Assembly: GCA_016415585.1 (NCBI GenBank)
Contig: CP066552.1
Span: forward strand, 2,790,001-2,854,000
Source of the DNA: Pectobacterium carotovorum
Lineage (GTDB): Bacteria > Pseudomonadota > Gammaproteobacteria > Enterobacterales > Enterobacteriaceae
Length of the DNA stretch: 64,000 nucleotides
Direction of reading: 5' to 3'
The notes under the pieces were generated by a model. That model was not told the DNA's origin and made no database searches. It saw only the letters and a list, made by a program, of their open reading frames with translations. The translations under genes were made by a program, and so were the position numbers. Below, piece by piece: positions 17,783-27,105 of this stretch; the stretch's first letter is position 1; each line of letters starts with the position of its first letter.

Positions 17783-20700
17783 ATGATGCCTGAAAATTAC
17801 CGTTATTCGCTGCCGCCCAAAGCGGGTGAGCAGCGCCTGCTGGGCCAGTTAACCGGCGCTGCCTGCGCCGTTGAATGTGCAGAGATCGTTGAACGTCACG
17901 CCGGGCTGGTGGTGCTTATCACGCCTGATATGCAAAATGCCCTGCGATTACGCGATGAAATTCAGCAATTTACCGAACAGAACGTCACCACGTTACCTGA
18001 CTGGGAAACCCTGCCCTACGATAGTTTCTCTCCGCATCAGGAAATTATTTCGACCCGCCTTTCCACACTTTATCAGTTGCCCAACATGACGCGCGGCGTC
18101 CTGATTCTGCCGGTCAACACGCTGATGCAACGCGTTTGCCCGCACAGTTTCCTGCATGGTCACGCGCTGGTGCTGAAAAAAGGCCAGCGTCTTTCGCGCG
18201 ACAAACTGCGTACGCAGCTGGAACAAGCGGGCTACCGTAGCGTCGATCAAGTCATGGAACATGGCGAGTATGCGACACGCGGCGCGCTGTTGGATCTGTT
18301 CCCGATGGGGAGCGAAGAACCCTATCGTATCGATTTCTTTGACGATGAGATCGACAGCCTGCGTCTGTTCGATGTGGATACACAGCGCACACTGAATGAA
18401 GTGCAGCACATTAATCTGCTGCCTGCGCACGAGTTCCCAACCGATAAAACCGCCATCGAACTTTTCCGCAGCCTGTGGCGCGAGCAGTTCGAGGTACGGC
18501 GCGATGCTGAACATATTTATCAACAGGTCAGCAAAGGCGTCTGGCCTGCGGGGATCGAATACTGGCAGCCGTTATTCTTCAGCGAACCGCTACCGTCGCT
18601 GTTCAGCTACTTCCCGAACAACACGCTGATCGTTAACACGGGCAATATCGAACAGAGCGCCGAGCGCTTTTGGCAGGATATTCAGCAGCGCTTTGAAAGC
18701 CGCCGTATCGACCCCATGCGACCCCTGTTGTCATCAGATTCACTATGGCTGCGTGTCGATAGCCTGTTCGCCGAGCTGAAAGGATGGCCACGCGTGCAGT
18801 TGAGAACCGATACGCTGCCGGAAAAAGCCGCCAACGTGAATCTTGCCTATCTGTCGCTGCCAGATCTGGCGGTTCAGCATCAACAGAAATCACCGCTGGA
18901 TACGCTACGCCGCTTTGTCGAACAGTTTGAAGGCCAAATCATTTTCTCCGTCGAGAGCGAAGGCCGTCGTGAAACGCTACAAGAGCTGCTGGCACGCATC
19001 AAGCTGAACCCTACGCCTATCAGTACGCTGGAGCAGGCTCAAGGACGTGGCACTTACCTGATCATCGGAGCCAGCGAACACGGTTTTATTGATACGTTGC
19101 GCCAGCGTGCCCTAATCTGCGAAAGCGATCTGCTGGGTGAACGCGTCAGCCGTCGTCGTCAAGATAATCGCCGTACGATTAACACCGATACGCTGATCCG
19201 CAATCTGGCAGAACTGCGACCGGGGCAACCCGTCGTGCATCTCGAACACGGCGTTGGCCGCTATGTTGGGTTAACCACGCTAGAGGCAGGTGGCATCAAG
19301 GCCGAATACCTGATTTTGACCTATGCGGGTGAAGACAAACTATACGTTCCCGTCTCCTCACTGCATTTGATCAGCCGCTATGCAGGTGGGGCCGATGAGA
19401 ATGCGCCGTTGCACAAACTGGGTGGCGATGCCTGGTCGCGCGCGCGGCAAAAAGCGGCGGAAAGAGTACGTGATGTCGCCGCCGAACTGCTGGACATTTA
19501 TGCCCAGCGTGCGGCGAAAAGCGGCTTTGCGTTTAAGCATGACAAAACGCAGTACCAGCTTTTCTGCGAAAGTTTCCCCTTCGAGACGACGCCCGATCAG
19601 GCACAGGCCATCAACGCCGTGCTGAGCGACATGTGCCAACCGCTGGCAATGGATCGTCTGGTGTGCGGCGATGTCGGCTTTGGTAAAACCGAAGTGGCGA
19701 TGCGTGCCGCGTTTCTGGCCGTTGAAAATCATAAGCAGGTTGCCGTGTTGGTGCCGACGACGCTGTTGGCTCAGCAGCATTTTGACAACTTCCGCGATCG
19801 CTTTGCCAACTGGCCAGTGAAAATTGAGATGATTTCTCGTTTCCGCAGCGCGCGTGAACAAACTCAGGTGCTGGAAGAAACGCAGGAAGGTAAAGTCGAT
19901 ATTCTGATCGGTACCCATAAACTGTTACAGAGCGACGTGCGCTGGCGCGATTTAGGGCTGCTGATTGTAGATGAAGAGCACCGCTTCGGTGTGCGCCATA
20001 AAGAACGCATCAAAGCGATGCGAGCAGATGTCGATATCCTGACACTGACCGCCACGCCGATTCCGCGGACGCTCAACATGGCCATGAGCGGGATGCGCGA
20101 TCTGTCGATCATCGCCACACCGCCCGCCCGCCGTTTGGCCGTCAAAACGTTCGTGCGCGAATATGACAACCTGGTGGTGCGCGAAGCGATTTTGCGTGAG
20201 ATTCTGCGCGGCGGACAGGTGTACTACCTCTATAACGACGTCGAAAATATCGAGAAAGCCACCCAGCGGCTGGCGGAGCTGGTGCCGGAAGCACGCATCG
20301 CGATCGGTCACGGCCAGATGCGCGAACGCGAACTGGAACGGGTCATGAACGACTTCCACCATCAGCGTTTTAACGTGCTGGTGTGTACCACGATCATCGA
20401 AACGGGGATCGATATACCGAGCGCCAACACGATTATCATCGAGCGTGCCGATCACTTCGGCCTGGCCCAGTTGCACCAGTTGCGCGGCCGCGTCGGGCGT
20501 TCACACCATCAGGCTTACGCCTACCTGCTGACGCCAAATCCTAAAGCGATGAGCACCGATGCGCAGAAGCGTCTGGAAGCGATCGCCTCACTGGAAGACC
20601 TCGGTGCCGGTTTTGCGCTGGCAACACACGATCTGGAAATCCGCGGCGCGGGCGAACTGCTCGGTGACGATCAGAGCGGACAGATGACCAGCATCGGTTT

Positions 20701-21235
20701 CTCGCTGTATATGGAACTGCTGGAAAGCGCTGTCGATGCCTTAAAAGCGGGCCGGGAGCCGTCGCTGGAAGATCTGATCAACAGCCAGACCGACGTCGAA
20801 CTGCGTTTGCCTGCCCTGCTGCCCGATGATTTCATCCCTGACGTCAATACGCGCCTGTCGTTATACAAACGTATTGCCAGTGCGAAAACCCCCGCCGAGC
20901 TGGATGAGTTGAAGGTCGAACTGATCGATCGCTTCGGTCTTCTTCCCGATGCAAGCCGCTATCTGTTGCAGGTTGCCGCCTTGCGCCAGCAGGCACAGGC
21001 ACTGGGCATTCGCCGTATTGAAGGGAACGAGAAAGGCGGTTTTATCGAATTCAGCGAGCAAAACCGCGTCGATCCCTCCCACCTCATCGGCCTGTTACAG
21101 CGCGATCCGGGCACCTATCGCCTTGATGGCCCAACCCGCCTGAAATTCATGAAGGATTTGAGCGACCGTCCGCAGCGCATCGAGTTTATCGGTTCACTGC
21201 TGGGGAACATGGCGCAGCATACACTGGCAACATAG
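17783..21235 (+). CDS. mfd: Transcription-repair coupling factor Mfd
   Basis: This 1150-residue SF2 translocase releases RNA polymerase stalled at DNA lesions and recruits UvrA. Domains in order: a UvrB-homology module (about 1-330, LADWETLPYDSFSPHQ-like), the RNA polymerase interaction domain around 480-545 (PVVHLEHGVGRYVGL), the helicase-like translocase with DVGFGKTEVA as Walker A (about 630) and VDEEHRFG as the DEEH box (about 730), then the TRG motif (RGRVGRSHHQAYAYLL) and a C-terminal UvrA-masking domain. Length matches E. coli (1148). A second ATG directly follows the first; either may be used. Confidence 0.97.
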   Translation: MMPENYRYSLPPKAGEQRLLGQLTGAACAVECAEIVERHAGLVVLITPDMQNALRLRDEIQQFTEQNVTTLPDWETLPYDSFSPHQEIISTRLSTLYQLPNMTRGVLILPVNTLMQRVCPHSFLHGHALVLKKGQRLSRDKLRTQLEQAGYRSVDQVMEHGEYATRGALLDLFPMGSEEPYRIDFFDDEIDSLRLFDVDTQRTLNEVQHINLLPAHEFPTDKTAIELFRSLWREQFEVRRDAEHIYQQVSKGVWPAGIEYWQPLFFSEPLPSLFSYFPNNTLIVNTGNIEQSAERFWQDIQQRFESRRIDPMRPLLSSDSLWLRVDSLFAELKGWPRVQLRTDTLPEKAANVNLAYLSLPDLAVQHQQKSPLDTLRRFVEQFEGQIIFSVESEGRRETLQELLARIKLNPTPISTLEQAQGRGTYLIIGASEHGFIDTLRQRALICESDLLGERVSRRRQDNRRTINTDTLIRNLAELRPGQPVVHLEHGVGRYVGLTTLEAGGIKAEYLILTYAGEDKLYVPVSSLHLISRYAGGADENAPLHKLGGDAWSRARQKAAERVRDVAAELLDIYAQRAAKSGFAFKHDKTQYQLFCESFPFETTPDQAQAINAVLSDMCQPLAMDRLVCGDVGFGKTEVAMRAAFLAVENHKQVAVLVPTTLLAQQHFDNFRDRFANWPVKIEMISRFRSAREQTQVLEETQEGKVDILIGTHKLLQSDVRWRDLGLLIVDEEHRFGVRHKERIKAMRADVDILTLTATPIPRTLNMAMSGMRDLSIIATPPARRLAVKTFVREYDNLVVREAILREILRGGQVYYLYNDVENIEKATQRLAELVPEARIAIGHGQMRERELERVMNDFHHQRFNVLVCTTIIETGIDIPSANTIIIERADHFGLAQLHQLRGRVGRSHHQAYAYLLTPNPKAMSTDAQKRLEAIASLEDLGAGFALATHDLEIRGAGELLGDDQSGQMTSIGFSLYMELLESAVDALKAGREPSLEDLINSQTDVELRLPALLPDDFIPDVNTRLSLYKRIASAKTPAELDELKVELIDRFGLLPDASRYLLQVAALRQQAQALGIRRIEGNEKGGFIEFSEQNRVDPSHLIGLLQRDPGTYRLDGPTRLKFMKDLSDRPQRIEFIGSLLGNMAQHTLAT

Positions 21236-21255
21236 CCCGCTTTCAGGATAAAAAC

Positions 21256-21273
21256 GGGAACCTTCGGGTTCCC
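21256..21273 (+). terminator. Hairpin after mfd
   Basis: The stem GGGAACC / GGTTCCC with a stable TTCG loop lies 20 bp after the mfd stop. The downstream TTAGATT is only weakly T-rich. Confidence 0.5.
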
Positions 21274-21455
21274 TTAGATTCGTCATTAGTAAACATTCGG
21301 CCACCAACACATCAGGCTTTACAAGCCCTGCCGGAACACAGTAAAGTCGCTCCCTTTTTTTATGGTTCGCCATCCTTGTCGGCTCCCCTTCCGGGTCATC
21401 GCGGGTGCGACGTTAAAAAGTTCTCCTGGTAATTTTCTTGGCATGGGGTCTCACT

Positions 21456-22808
21456 ATGTTTATCGGTTTTGACTACGGTACGGCCAACTGTTCGGTGGCA
21501 GTTATGGATGCGGGAACACCACGGCTCCTGTCGCTGGAAAATGGCTCGCCTTATCTTTCTTCTCTGCTGTGCGCGCCCGTGCGTGAAGCGGTTAGCGAGT
21601 GGTTATGGCGACACCATCAGGTCAATGCTGAGGGTGAGAACGCACTGCTGCTGAAGCGCGCCATCAGCTACAACCGCGAGGAAGATATTCGCGTGCAGTC
21701 GGATAGCGTGAAATTCGGACGTGATGCGTTACGCCACTATATGGATGACCCGGAAGAAACGTGGTTCGTTAAATCGCCAAAGTCCTTCCTCGGTGCCGTC
21801 GGGCTGAAAGCCCAGCAGATTGCGCTGTTTGAAGATTTGGTCTGCTCCATGATGCTGCATATCCGCACGCAAGCAGAAAGCCAGCTTGACCAGACTATTC
21901 GTCAGGCCGTCATCGGTCGTCCGATTAACTTTCAGAGTATCGGCGGCGAAGAAGCCAACCAGCAGGCGCAAGGAATTTTAGATCGTGCGGCACACCGTGC
22001 CGGATTTGAAGACGTCGTCTTCCAGTTTGAACCTGTGGCCGCCGGGCTGGATTTCGAATCTACGCTGACAAAAGAAACGCGAGTGCTGGTTGTGGATATC
22101 GGCGGCGGAACCACCGACTGCTCCATGCTGCTGATGGGCCCAGAATGGCACAAACAGCAAGAACGTTCGCAAAGTCTGTTAGGACACAGCGGCTGCCGCG
22201 TTGGCGGTAACGATCTGGACATCATGCTGGCGTTCAAACAGCTGATGCCGCTGCTTGGCATGAATAGCGAGACGGAAAAAGGCATCGCTCTGCCGATCAT
22301 GACCTGGTGGAATGCGGTCGCAATTAACGATATCCCAGCGCAAAAAGAGTTTCATAGCACCGCCAGCCGCGCGTTAATCAACGAGATGATCCGCGATGCC
22401 CGTCAGCCCGAGCTGGTAAAAAGACTGCTGACCGTCTGGCAACAGCGCCTGAGCTACCGTCTGATTCAACTGGCGGAAGAGAGCAAGATTGCACTGTCCA
22501 ACCAGTCGGAAACAGCGGCCGATTTGCACTTTATCGAATCAGGTCTGGCAACGCGCATTCATGCTGATGAACTCAACGCCGCCATCGAGAATCCGCTCAT
22601 GCGTATTCAGCAGCAGGTGACGTTGGCGCTAGAAACCAGTCAGACCCGGCCGGAGGTGATCTACCTGACCGGCGGTAGCGCCCGTTCTCCCCTACTGCGT
22701 CAGGCCATTCAGCAATTGCTTCCTGATATTCCTATCGCCAGCGGCAACGATTTTGGCTCCGTTACCGCCGGATTGGCGCGCTGGGCAGAGATTATCTTCC
22801 GCCGTTAA
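21456..22808 (+). CDS. yegD: Hsp70-family chaperone-like protein YegD
   Basis: This 450-residue actin/Hsp70-fold protein has the first phosphate motif FDYGTANCSVAV at residues 5-16, the second phosphate motif VVDIGGGTTDCS near 208, and the adenosine motif YLTGGSARSP near 405. It lacks the substrate-binding domain of DnaK, as E. coli YegD does. Its partners and clients are unknown. The start at 21456 (MFIGFDYGTA) matches the family; the upstream in-frame ATG at 21438 is less likely. Confidence 0.92.
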   Translation: MFIGFDYGTANCSVAVMDAGTPRLLSLENGSPYLSSLLCAPVREAVSEWLWRHHQVNAEGENALLLKRAISYNREEDIRVQSDSVKFGRDALRHYMDDPEETWFVKSPKSFLGAVGLKAQQIALFEDLVCSMMLHIRTQAESQLDQTIRQAVIGRPINFQSIGGEEANQQAQGILDRAAHRAGFEDVVFQFEPVAAGLDFESTLTKETRVLVVDIGGGTTDCSMLLMGPEWHKQQERSQSLLGHSGCRVGGNDLDIMLAFKQLMPLLGMNSETEKGIALPIMTWWNAVAINDIPAQKEFHSTASRALINEMIRDARQPELVKRLLTVWQQRLSYRLIQLAEESKIALSNQSETAADLHFIESGLATRIHADELNAAIENPLMRIQQQVTLALETSQTRPEVIYLTGGSARSPLLRQAIQQLLPDIPIASGNDFGSVTAGLARWAEIIFRR

Positions 22809-22859
22809 GCCAAAGACGGGACGCCAACCACGCGTCTCGTCAGGCTATTCTTTTGATCG

Positions 22860-23450
22860 CTACCGTGGCTTGATTAACAGCCCACGCAGCAGCAATTCCA
22901 GCGCGGCAACGCCTTGTGTCAGCCGCGCATTACCCTCCTCTCCCTCCGCAATCCAGAACGCCGCTTCGGCCAGACTGCCGTAGATTAACGATGCAAGCGC
23001 CTGTGGATCGACATCCGCTACCGCGCCCTGTCGGATAAGGTTATCGATCAGCCGCTGCATCGACTCAACACAATGGCGCTGTGAATCCGGCGACGCGCCG
23101 CCCAAAACTGCCCGGGCATCGCGCAGCACAATGCGCTGAATCTCCGGCTCCCGCGCCATTTCCAGATAGGCGCAGCAGCGGCGCCGAAAGCCTTCCCAGG
23201 CATCTTCAGCGGTATCGGAGATGGCTTGCAGTCGTTCATCCATCTCGGCATCGATCTGTTCCACCACGGCTGCCAATAGTCCTTTCTTGTCACCGAAGTG
23301 GTGATAAAGCGCCCCACGGGTCAGGCTCGCCTGCGCAGTGAGATCGTCCATTGAGGTGTCAGCATAGCCGCGTTCGCTAAAGACCTTACGGGCAGTAGCC
23401 AGCAGCGTAGCGCGGGTTTCTTCCATTTCAGCACGGGTACGACGAACCAT
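22860..23450 (-). CDS. TetR-family repressor of the adjacent MFS gene
   Basis: This 196-residue protein has the AcrR/TetR N-terminal helix-turn-helix (residues about 12-58: TRATLLATARKVFSERGY through TRGALYHHFGDKKGLL) and a divergent ligand-binding C-terminal domain rich in helices. It is divergent from an MFS exporter gene, and three interrupted palindromes lie between the two starts. It most likely represses that exporter and itself, with a drug-like inducer. The specific inducer cannot be read from sequence. Confidence 0.9.
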   Translation of the reverse strand: MVRRTRAEMEETRATLLATARKVFSERGYADTSMDDLTAQASLTRGALYHHFGDKKGLLAAVVEQIDAEMDERLQAISDTAEDAWEGFRRRCCAYLEMAREPEIQRIVLRDARAVLGGASPDSQRHCVESMQRLIDNLIRQGAVADVDPQALASLIYGSLAEAAFWIAEGEEGNARLTQGVAALELLLRGLLIKPR

Positions 23451-23463
23451 CGATACATCCTTA

Positions 23464-23478
23464 CATACAGATCGTATG
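23464..23478. promoter_or_regulatory. Operator-like palindrome 1 of the TetR/MFS intergenic region
   Basis: CATAC-AGATC-GTATG is a perfect 5-5-5 inverted repeat placed just before the tetR-type start. It shares the CATAC/GTATG arms with the palindrome at 23518-23532. Confidence 0.65.
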
Positions 23479-23487
23479 ATTATTTAC

Positions 23488-23504
23488 ATTCATTCCGTAT
23501 GAAT
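23488..23504. promoter_or_regulatory. Operator-like palindrome 2 of the TetR/MFS intergenic region
   Basis: ATTCAT-TCCGT-ATGAAT is a perfect 6-5-6 inverted repeat centred 25 bp from palindrome 1, and related to it in the arm sequence (TTCAT with CCGTATGAA). Confidence 0.6.
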
Positions 23505-23517
23505 ATATGCTTTTATT

Positions 23518-23532
23518 CATACGCTATGTATG
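23518..23532. promoter_or_regulatory. Operator-like palindrome 3 of the TetR/MFS intergenic region
   Basis: CATAC-GCTAT-GTATG is a perfect 5-5-5 inverted repeat with the same arms as palindrome 1. It is 54 bp upstream of the MFS start codon and so could block its promoter. Confidence 0.65.
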
Positions 23533-23585
23533 TATTGTCGCTGTGCCACAGCGCGGTGGCAAGTGGATTCACTTTGGAGAATGAG

Positions 23586-24794
23586 ATGGTCAATCCTTAT
23601 CGAGAACTTTTCACCGCACCCGGCACCAAGGGCTTTGCACTGGCTGGCCTGCTGGCGCGCATTCCGCTGCCCATGACGGGCATTGGCATGATCACTATGT
23701 TGTCGCAACTGCGCGGCAGCTATGCGCTGGCGGGTGCCGTGTCCGCCACCTTTGTGCTGACCTACGCGCTGCTGTCACCGCAGATCTCCCGTCTGGTCGA
23801 TCGCCACGGGCAAGGCCGCGTGCTACCGCTTGCAACCACCGTCAGCGTGATCGGCATACTGCTTCTGCTCGTCAGCACCTGGTGGCAAGCACCTGACTGG
23901 AGCTTATTCATTGGAGCCTTGCTGGCGGGTTTCATGCCCAGCATGTCCGCGATGGTAAGAGCACGCTGGACAGCAATCTATCGCGGCCAGCCTCGCTTGC
24001 AGACGGCTTACTCGCTGGAGACGGTGCTCGATGAAGTCACTTTTATCGCCGGACCACCGCTGGCTGTCGGGCTGTCCGTCGCGGTGTTTCCTCAGGCTGG
24101 CCCGCTGGCAGCGGCGCTCTTGCTGATTATTGGCGTGTTTGCTCTGGTGACACAGCGCGGCACCGAACCGCCGGTAGAAGCACAGGATGTCTGCACGGAT
24201 CGTTCAGGGTCGGTGATCAAGCAGCCGAACGTGCGTTTGCTGGCGCTGTTGATGGTCGCGATGGGCGTCATCGTGGGCACCGTGGATATCGTCAGCGTCG
24301 CCTTCGCCGAACAGCATGGTCAGCCTGCTGCGGCCAGTCTGGTGCTGTCGGCTTATGCGGTAGGTTCCTGTCTGGCCGGACTGGTGTTTGGCGCTCTCAA
24401 GCTGCGAACCGCATTGCACCAGTTGCTGTTGCTGGGCGGCTTGGCAACGGCAGCAACCACGTTGCCTCTACTGCTGGTTGGCAGCATTCCGGCACTGGCT
24501 GCGGCCGTGCTGATCGCCGGGCTGTTCTTCGCCCCCACCATGATCGTGGCAATGTCGCTGATCGAACGTCTGGTTCCCGAACATCGCCTGACCGAAGGCA
24601 TGACCTGGCTGCTGGCAGGGTTGAATGTCGGCGTGGCGCTGGGCGCTGCGGTATCAGGCCACGTTGTCGATGATGACGGTGCTCGAGCCGGATTCGCCGT
24701 GGCGCTGTGCGCTGGCGTACTGGTGCTGCTGGTCGCGCTGTGGGGGTACCAGCGCCTGCGGGCACATGCCTCCTCTCTTCCCCATGTCGCTTGA
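23586..24794 (+). CDS. MFS exporter under TetR control
   Basis: This 402-residue membrane protein has about 12 hydrophobic segments and the MFS fold. It starts MVNPYRELFTAPGTKGFALAGLLARIPLPMTGIGM, and a motif-A-like SRLVDRHGQGRVLP lies between the second and third segments. The start at 23586 has GGAG upstream; the open frame to 23499 would run through the operator region and is rejected. Substrate unknown; drug or metabolite export is the likely role because of the TetR neighbour. A second, only distantly related MFS gene follows 38 bp downstream. Confidence 0.88.
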   Translation: MVNPYRELFTAPGTKGFALAGLLARIPLPMTGIGMITMLSQLRGSYALAGAVSATFVLTYALLSPQISRLVDRHGQGRVLPLATTVSVIGILLLLVSTWWQAPDWSLFIGALLAGFMPSMSAMVRARWTAIYRGQPRLQTAYSLETVLDEVTFIAGPPLAVGLSVAVFPQAGPLAAALLLIIGVFALVTQRGTEPPVEAQDVCTDRSGSVIKQPNVRLLALLMVAMGVIVGTVDIVSVAFAEQHGQPAAASLVLSAYAVGSCLAGLVFGALKLRTALHQLLLLGGLATAATTLPLLLVGSIPALAAAVLIAGLFFAPTMIVAMSLIERLVPEHRLTEGMTWLLAGLNVGVALGAAVSGHVVDDDGARAGFAVALCAGVLVLLVALWGYQRLRAHASSLPHVA

Positions 24795-24832
24795 CGGTTA
24801 AACCGCTTGTTCCCCCTATTAAGGACTGAACC

Positions 24833-26029
24833 ATGAATACGTCTTCCTCTATCCCTATAGGTGCAGCTTCACAGCATCTCTGGCTGGCCGTCGTCGCCGT
24901 CGGTCTTGCGACCTTCTCTGTCGTCACGACGGAAATGCTTCCGGTCGGCTTGCTAACGCCGATTGCCGATACGTTACAGACTTCTACCGGAACCGCTGGC
25001 CTGATGATTTCACTGCCTGCACTGTTAGCCGCGTTATTCGCCCCACTCGTGGTCATCGCATCCGGTGGTATGGATAGACGCAGGATCCTATGCGGACTGC
25101 TGACGCTGCTGGTTATCGCCAACATTGCCTCGGCACTGGCACCGGACATCGGTTGGATGCTGGCGGCACGCGTGCTGGTTGGTTTCTGCATGGGCGGTAT
25201 CTGGGCAATTGCCGGTGGTCTGGCGGCCCGACTCGTTCCCGATCACGCCATCGGTCTGGCGACATCTATCATTTTTGGCGGTGTCGCGGCGGCATCGGTG
25301 CTGGGTGTGCCGTTCGGCGCACTGATCGGCGATCTCGCCGGATGGCGCTGGGCCTTCGGCTGCATGGCTGTCTTTAGCGGGCTGGTGCTAGTGCTTCACC
25401 TCGCGGTTATTCCTGCCTTGCCCGTCGCCCATTCCGTCACCTTACGCCAGTTCGGCGAGCAGTTGATCAACCGTAAACTGCAAGTCGGGTTAATTCTGAC
25501 GCTGTTACTGGTAGCCGGACACTTCATGGCTTTTACCTTCGTGCGACCACTGCTGCTATCGGTGTCAGGGTTCGATGCGCGATGGATCGGCGCATTGCTG
25601 TTCGCCTATGGTCTGGCAGGCATCATCGGCAATTTTCTGGCGGGCATCATCGCAGCGCGGCGCACGACGTTAACCTTGATGGCAATCGCGTTGGGACTGT
25701 TGTTGACCCCAATCTTGTTCCTGACCGTCGGTGGTTCACATTTCGGCGGCAGTATAGCGCTGCTCGTCTGGGGATTAGCCTACGGCGGCGTGTCTGTCGG
25801 TTTGATGACCTGGATGATGAAGGCCGCGCCGCGCGCCGTGGAGATGGCCTCCGCGCTGTATGTTGGCGTTTTTAATGTTGGCATCGCGCTTGGGTCATGG
25901 GTAGGCGGCCAGATAGTCGATAGCTCTGGCCTGATTACGACGCTTTGGCTGGCTGCTGGATTTGCAGCTGTCGCCGTATTGTTATCGTTGAGCATGAAAC
26001 TGGCTGAGAGCAGGAAGATCGTACAATGA
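24833..26029 (+). CDS. DHA1-family MFS exporter (AraJ/NepI-like)
   Basis: This 398-residue protein has about 12 transmembrane segments and the DHA1 motif pattern VVTTEMLPVGLLTPIADTL, found in AraJ, YdeA and NepI-type exporters of sugars, nucleosides or drugs. A motif-A equivalent (GMDRRRILCGLL) follows TM2, and the motif-C region is around GGVAAASVLGVPFGALIG. It has AAGGAC before the ATG. It probably forms an operon with the MFS gene upstream. Substrate cannot be assigned. Confidence 0.87.
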   Translation: MNTSSSIPIGAASQHLWLAVVAVGLATFSVVTTEMLPVGLLTPIADTLQTSTGTAGLMISLPALLAALFAPLVVIASGGMDRRRILCGLLTLLVIANIASALAPDIGWMLAARVLVGFCMGGIWAIAGGLAARLVPDHAIGLATSIIFGGVAAASVLGVPFGALIGDLAGWRWAFGCMAVFSGLVLVLHLAVIPALPVAHSVTLRQFGEQLINRKLQVGLILTLLLVAGHFMAFTFVRPLLLSVSGFDARWIGALLFAYGLAGIIGNFLAGIIAARRTTLTLMAIALGLLLTPILFLTVGGSHFGGSIALLVWGLAYGGVSVGLMTWMMKAAPRAVEMASALYVGVFNVGIALGSWVGGQIVDSSGLITTLWLAAGFAAVAVLLSLSMKLAESRKIVQ

Positions 26030-26069
26030 AAAAACCGCGAGCACCTTCTTCAGGTGTCTCGCGGTTTTT
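26029..26069. terminator. Bidirectional terminator between MFS gene and ycfJ
   Basis: A long stem AAAACCGCGAG...CACCT / AGGTG...CTCGCGGTTTT, with an A-run before and a T-run after, lies between convergent genes. It should terminate transcription from both sides. Confidence 0.88.
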
Positions 26070-26109
26070 AGAGATGGTGTCAGCGCAAAACCGTAGACGT
26101 TGGAGTCAA

Positions 26110-26649
26110 TTAACTCTGTTGGTTCAGGACTAATTGCCCGTTTCGATCTACTGGAATTTGTGTACCAGGATCGCGATCCATGCGGATTTTACCCTGCTGG
26201 TCGCCGATTTTATAGGTGACATCATAACCCAGAACTTTTTGTGATTTGTCGTACACGGTCTGACAGCGCTGTTGCTGCGTCGTATACGTATCATTTTCCT
26301 GCATGCCGCTTTGTACGCGGTTACCTGCATAACCACCGGCCAACGCGCCCGCTACCGTCGCGATATCTTTACCGCGTCCGCCACCAATCTGGTGCCCCAA
26401 CACGCCCCCAGCCACGGCACCCAGTACCGACCCGGCGATCTGGTTTTCATCCTGCACTGGGCGACGATGCGTCACGCTCACATTGCGGCATTCCTGACGA
26501 GGCGTTTTGACCGTTTCTTTAATCGGTGTTGCTGTTAGCACCTGTGCAAACTGAGGTTTAGAGGAAAAGACATCCATACTCGCCACCGCCGCCACACCCA
26601 ATGCAGCAGCCACACCAATACCTACACCCGCTAACATTGATTTGTTCAC
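26110..26649 (-). CDS. ycfJ: Glycine-zipper outer-membrane-associated protein YcfJ
   Basis: This 179-residue protein starts VNKSMLAGVGIGVAAALGV, an N-terminal membrane or signal anchor. A glycine-zipper 2TM domain follows (SVLGAVAGGVLGHQIGGGRG, then GALAGGYAGN), with a C-terminal beta domain (YDVTYKIGDQQGKIRMDRDPG). It matches E. coli YcfJ. The start is a GTG at 26649 preceded by GGGAGG with 6-nt spacing; the longer frame to 26706 lacks family similarity. Exact function is unknown. Confidence 0.9.
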   Translation of the reverse strand: MNKSMLAGVGIGVAAALGVAAVASMDVFSSKPQFAQVLTATPIKETVKTPRQECRNVSVTHRRPVQDENQIAGSVLGAVAGGVLGHQIGGGRGKDIATVAGALAGGYAGNRVQSGMQENDTYTTQQQRCQTVYDKSQKVLGYDVTYKIGDQQGKIRMDRDPGTQIPVDRNGQLVLNQQS

Positions 26650-27105
26650 AGGATACCTCCCGAATCTATTCTCACGCATTCCCCACCTGCAATCCTGACG
26701 AAACATTGTTTTACGTCAGCTCGCGTTTAACGCGATGAATCCGATGGTTCCTTCTGAATATCAGCATTCAGAATTTTCGGCGTGCGTGCTACGCCATCTG
26801 TAAACAGTGGAAAGTCTGCACAATGTTTCACACTCTCGCAATAAGACTAATTAACCAAAACTGTCAGATTCGTAACATAAAACCGTCATTTGGGAATTAT
26901 CTTAACTGGAATTGGTAATAGGACGACATTTTATACTGCCACATCAGAGAAGTAGCCCATCGTGCGACAGCTCAGAAACAAGGGGGAGTAGATTGACGGA
27001 AAAGAGAGGGTTACTGAGTAAGTAAAAAGATGGCCGCTGACAGAAAAGAATACGGGCATGACATTGCGTTCACGCCCGTATCAGAAAGCTGTCAACTGCG
27101 ATGAA
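26650..27105. other. Intergenic region between ycfJ and ndh
   Basis: A 456-bp stretch without a credible gene. It holds the ycfJ promoter on its left side and the ndh terminator hairpin near its right end. Base composition in the middle is AT-rich, and no other repeated or conserved structure was seen. Confidence 0.5.
27050..27081 (-). terminator. Terminator hairpin after ndh
   Basis: A 12-bp stem (ATACGGGCATGA / TCACGCCCGTAT, one G-T pair) closes an 8-nt loop, with an outer TGACAG/CTGTCA pairing. In the ndh direction it is followed by a moderately T-rich stretch (TTCTTTTCTG). Confidence 0.6.

Noticed and set aside
24397..25191. A 264-codon open frame on the minus strand across the two MFS genes
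   Set aside because: It is antisense to well-supported membrane proteins, has low-complexity composition and no recognisable motif; it is an effect of the high GC3 in the coding strand.
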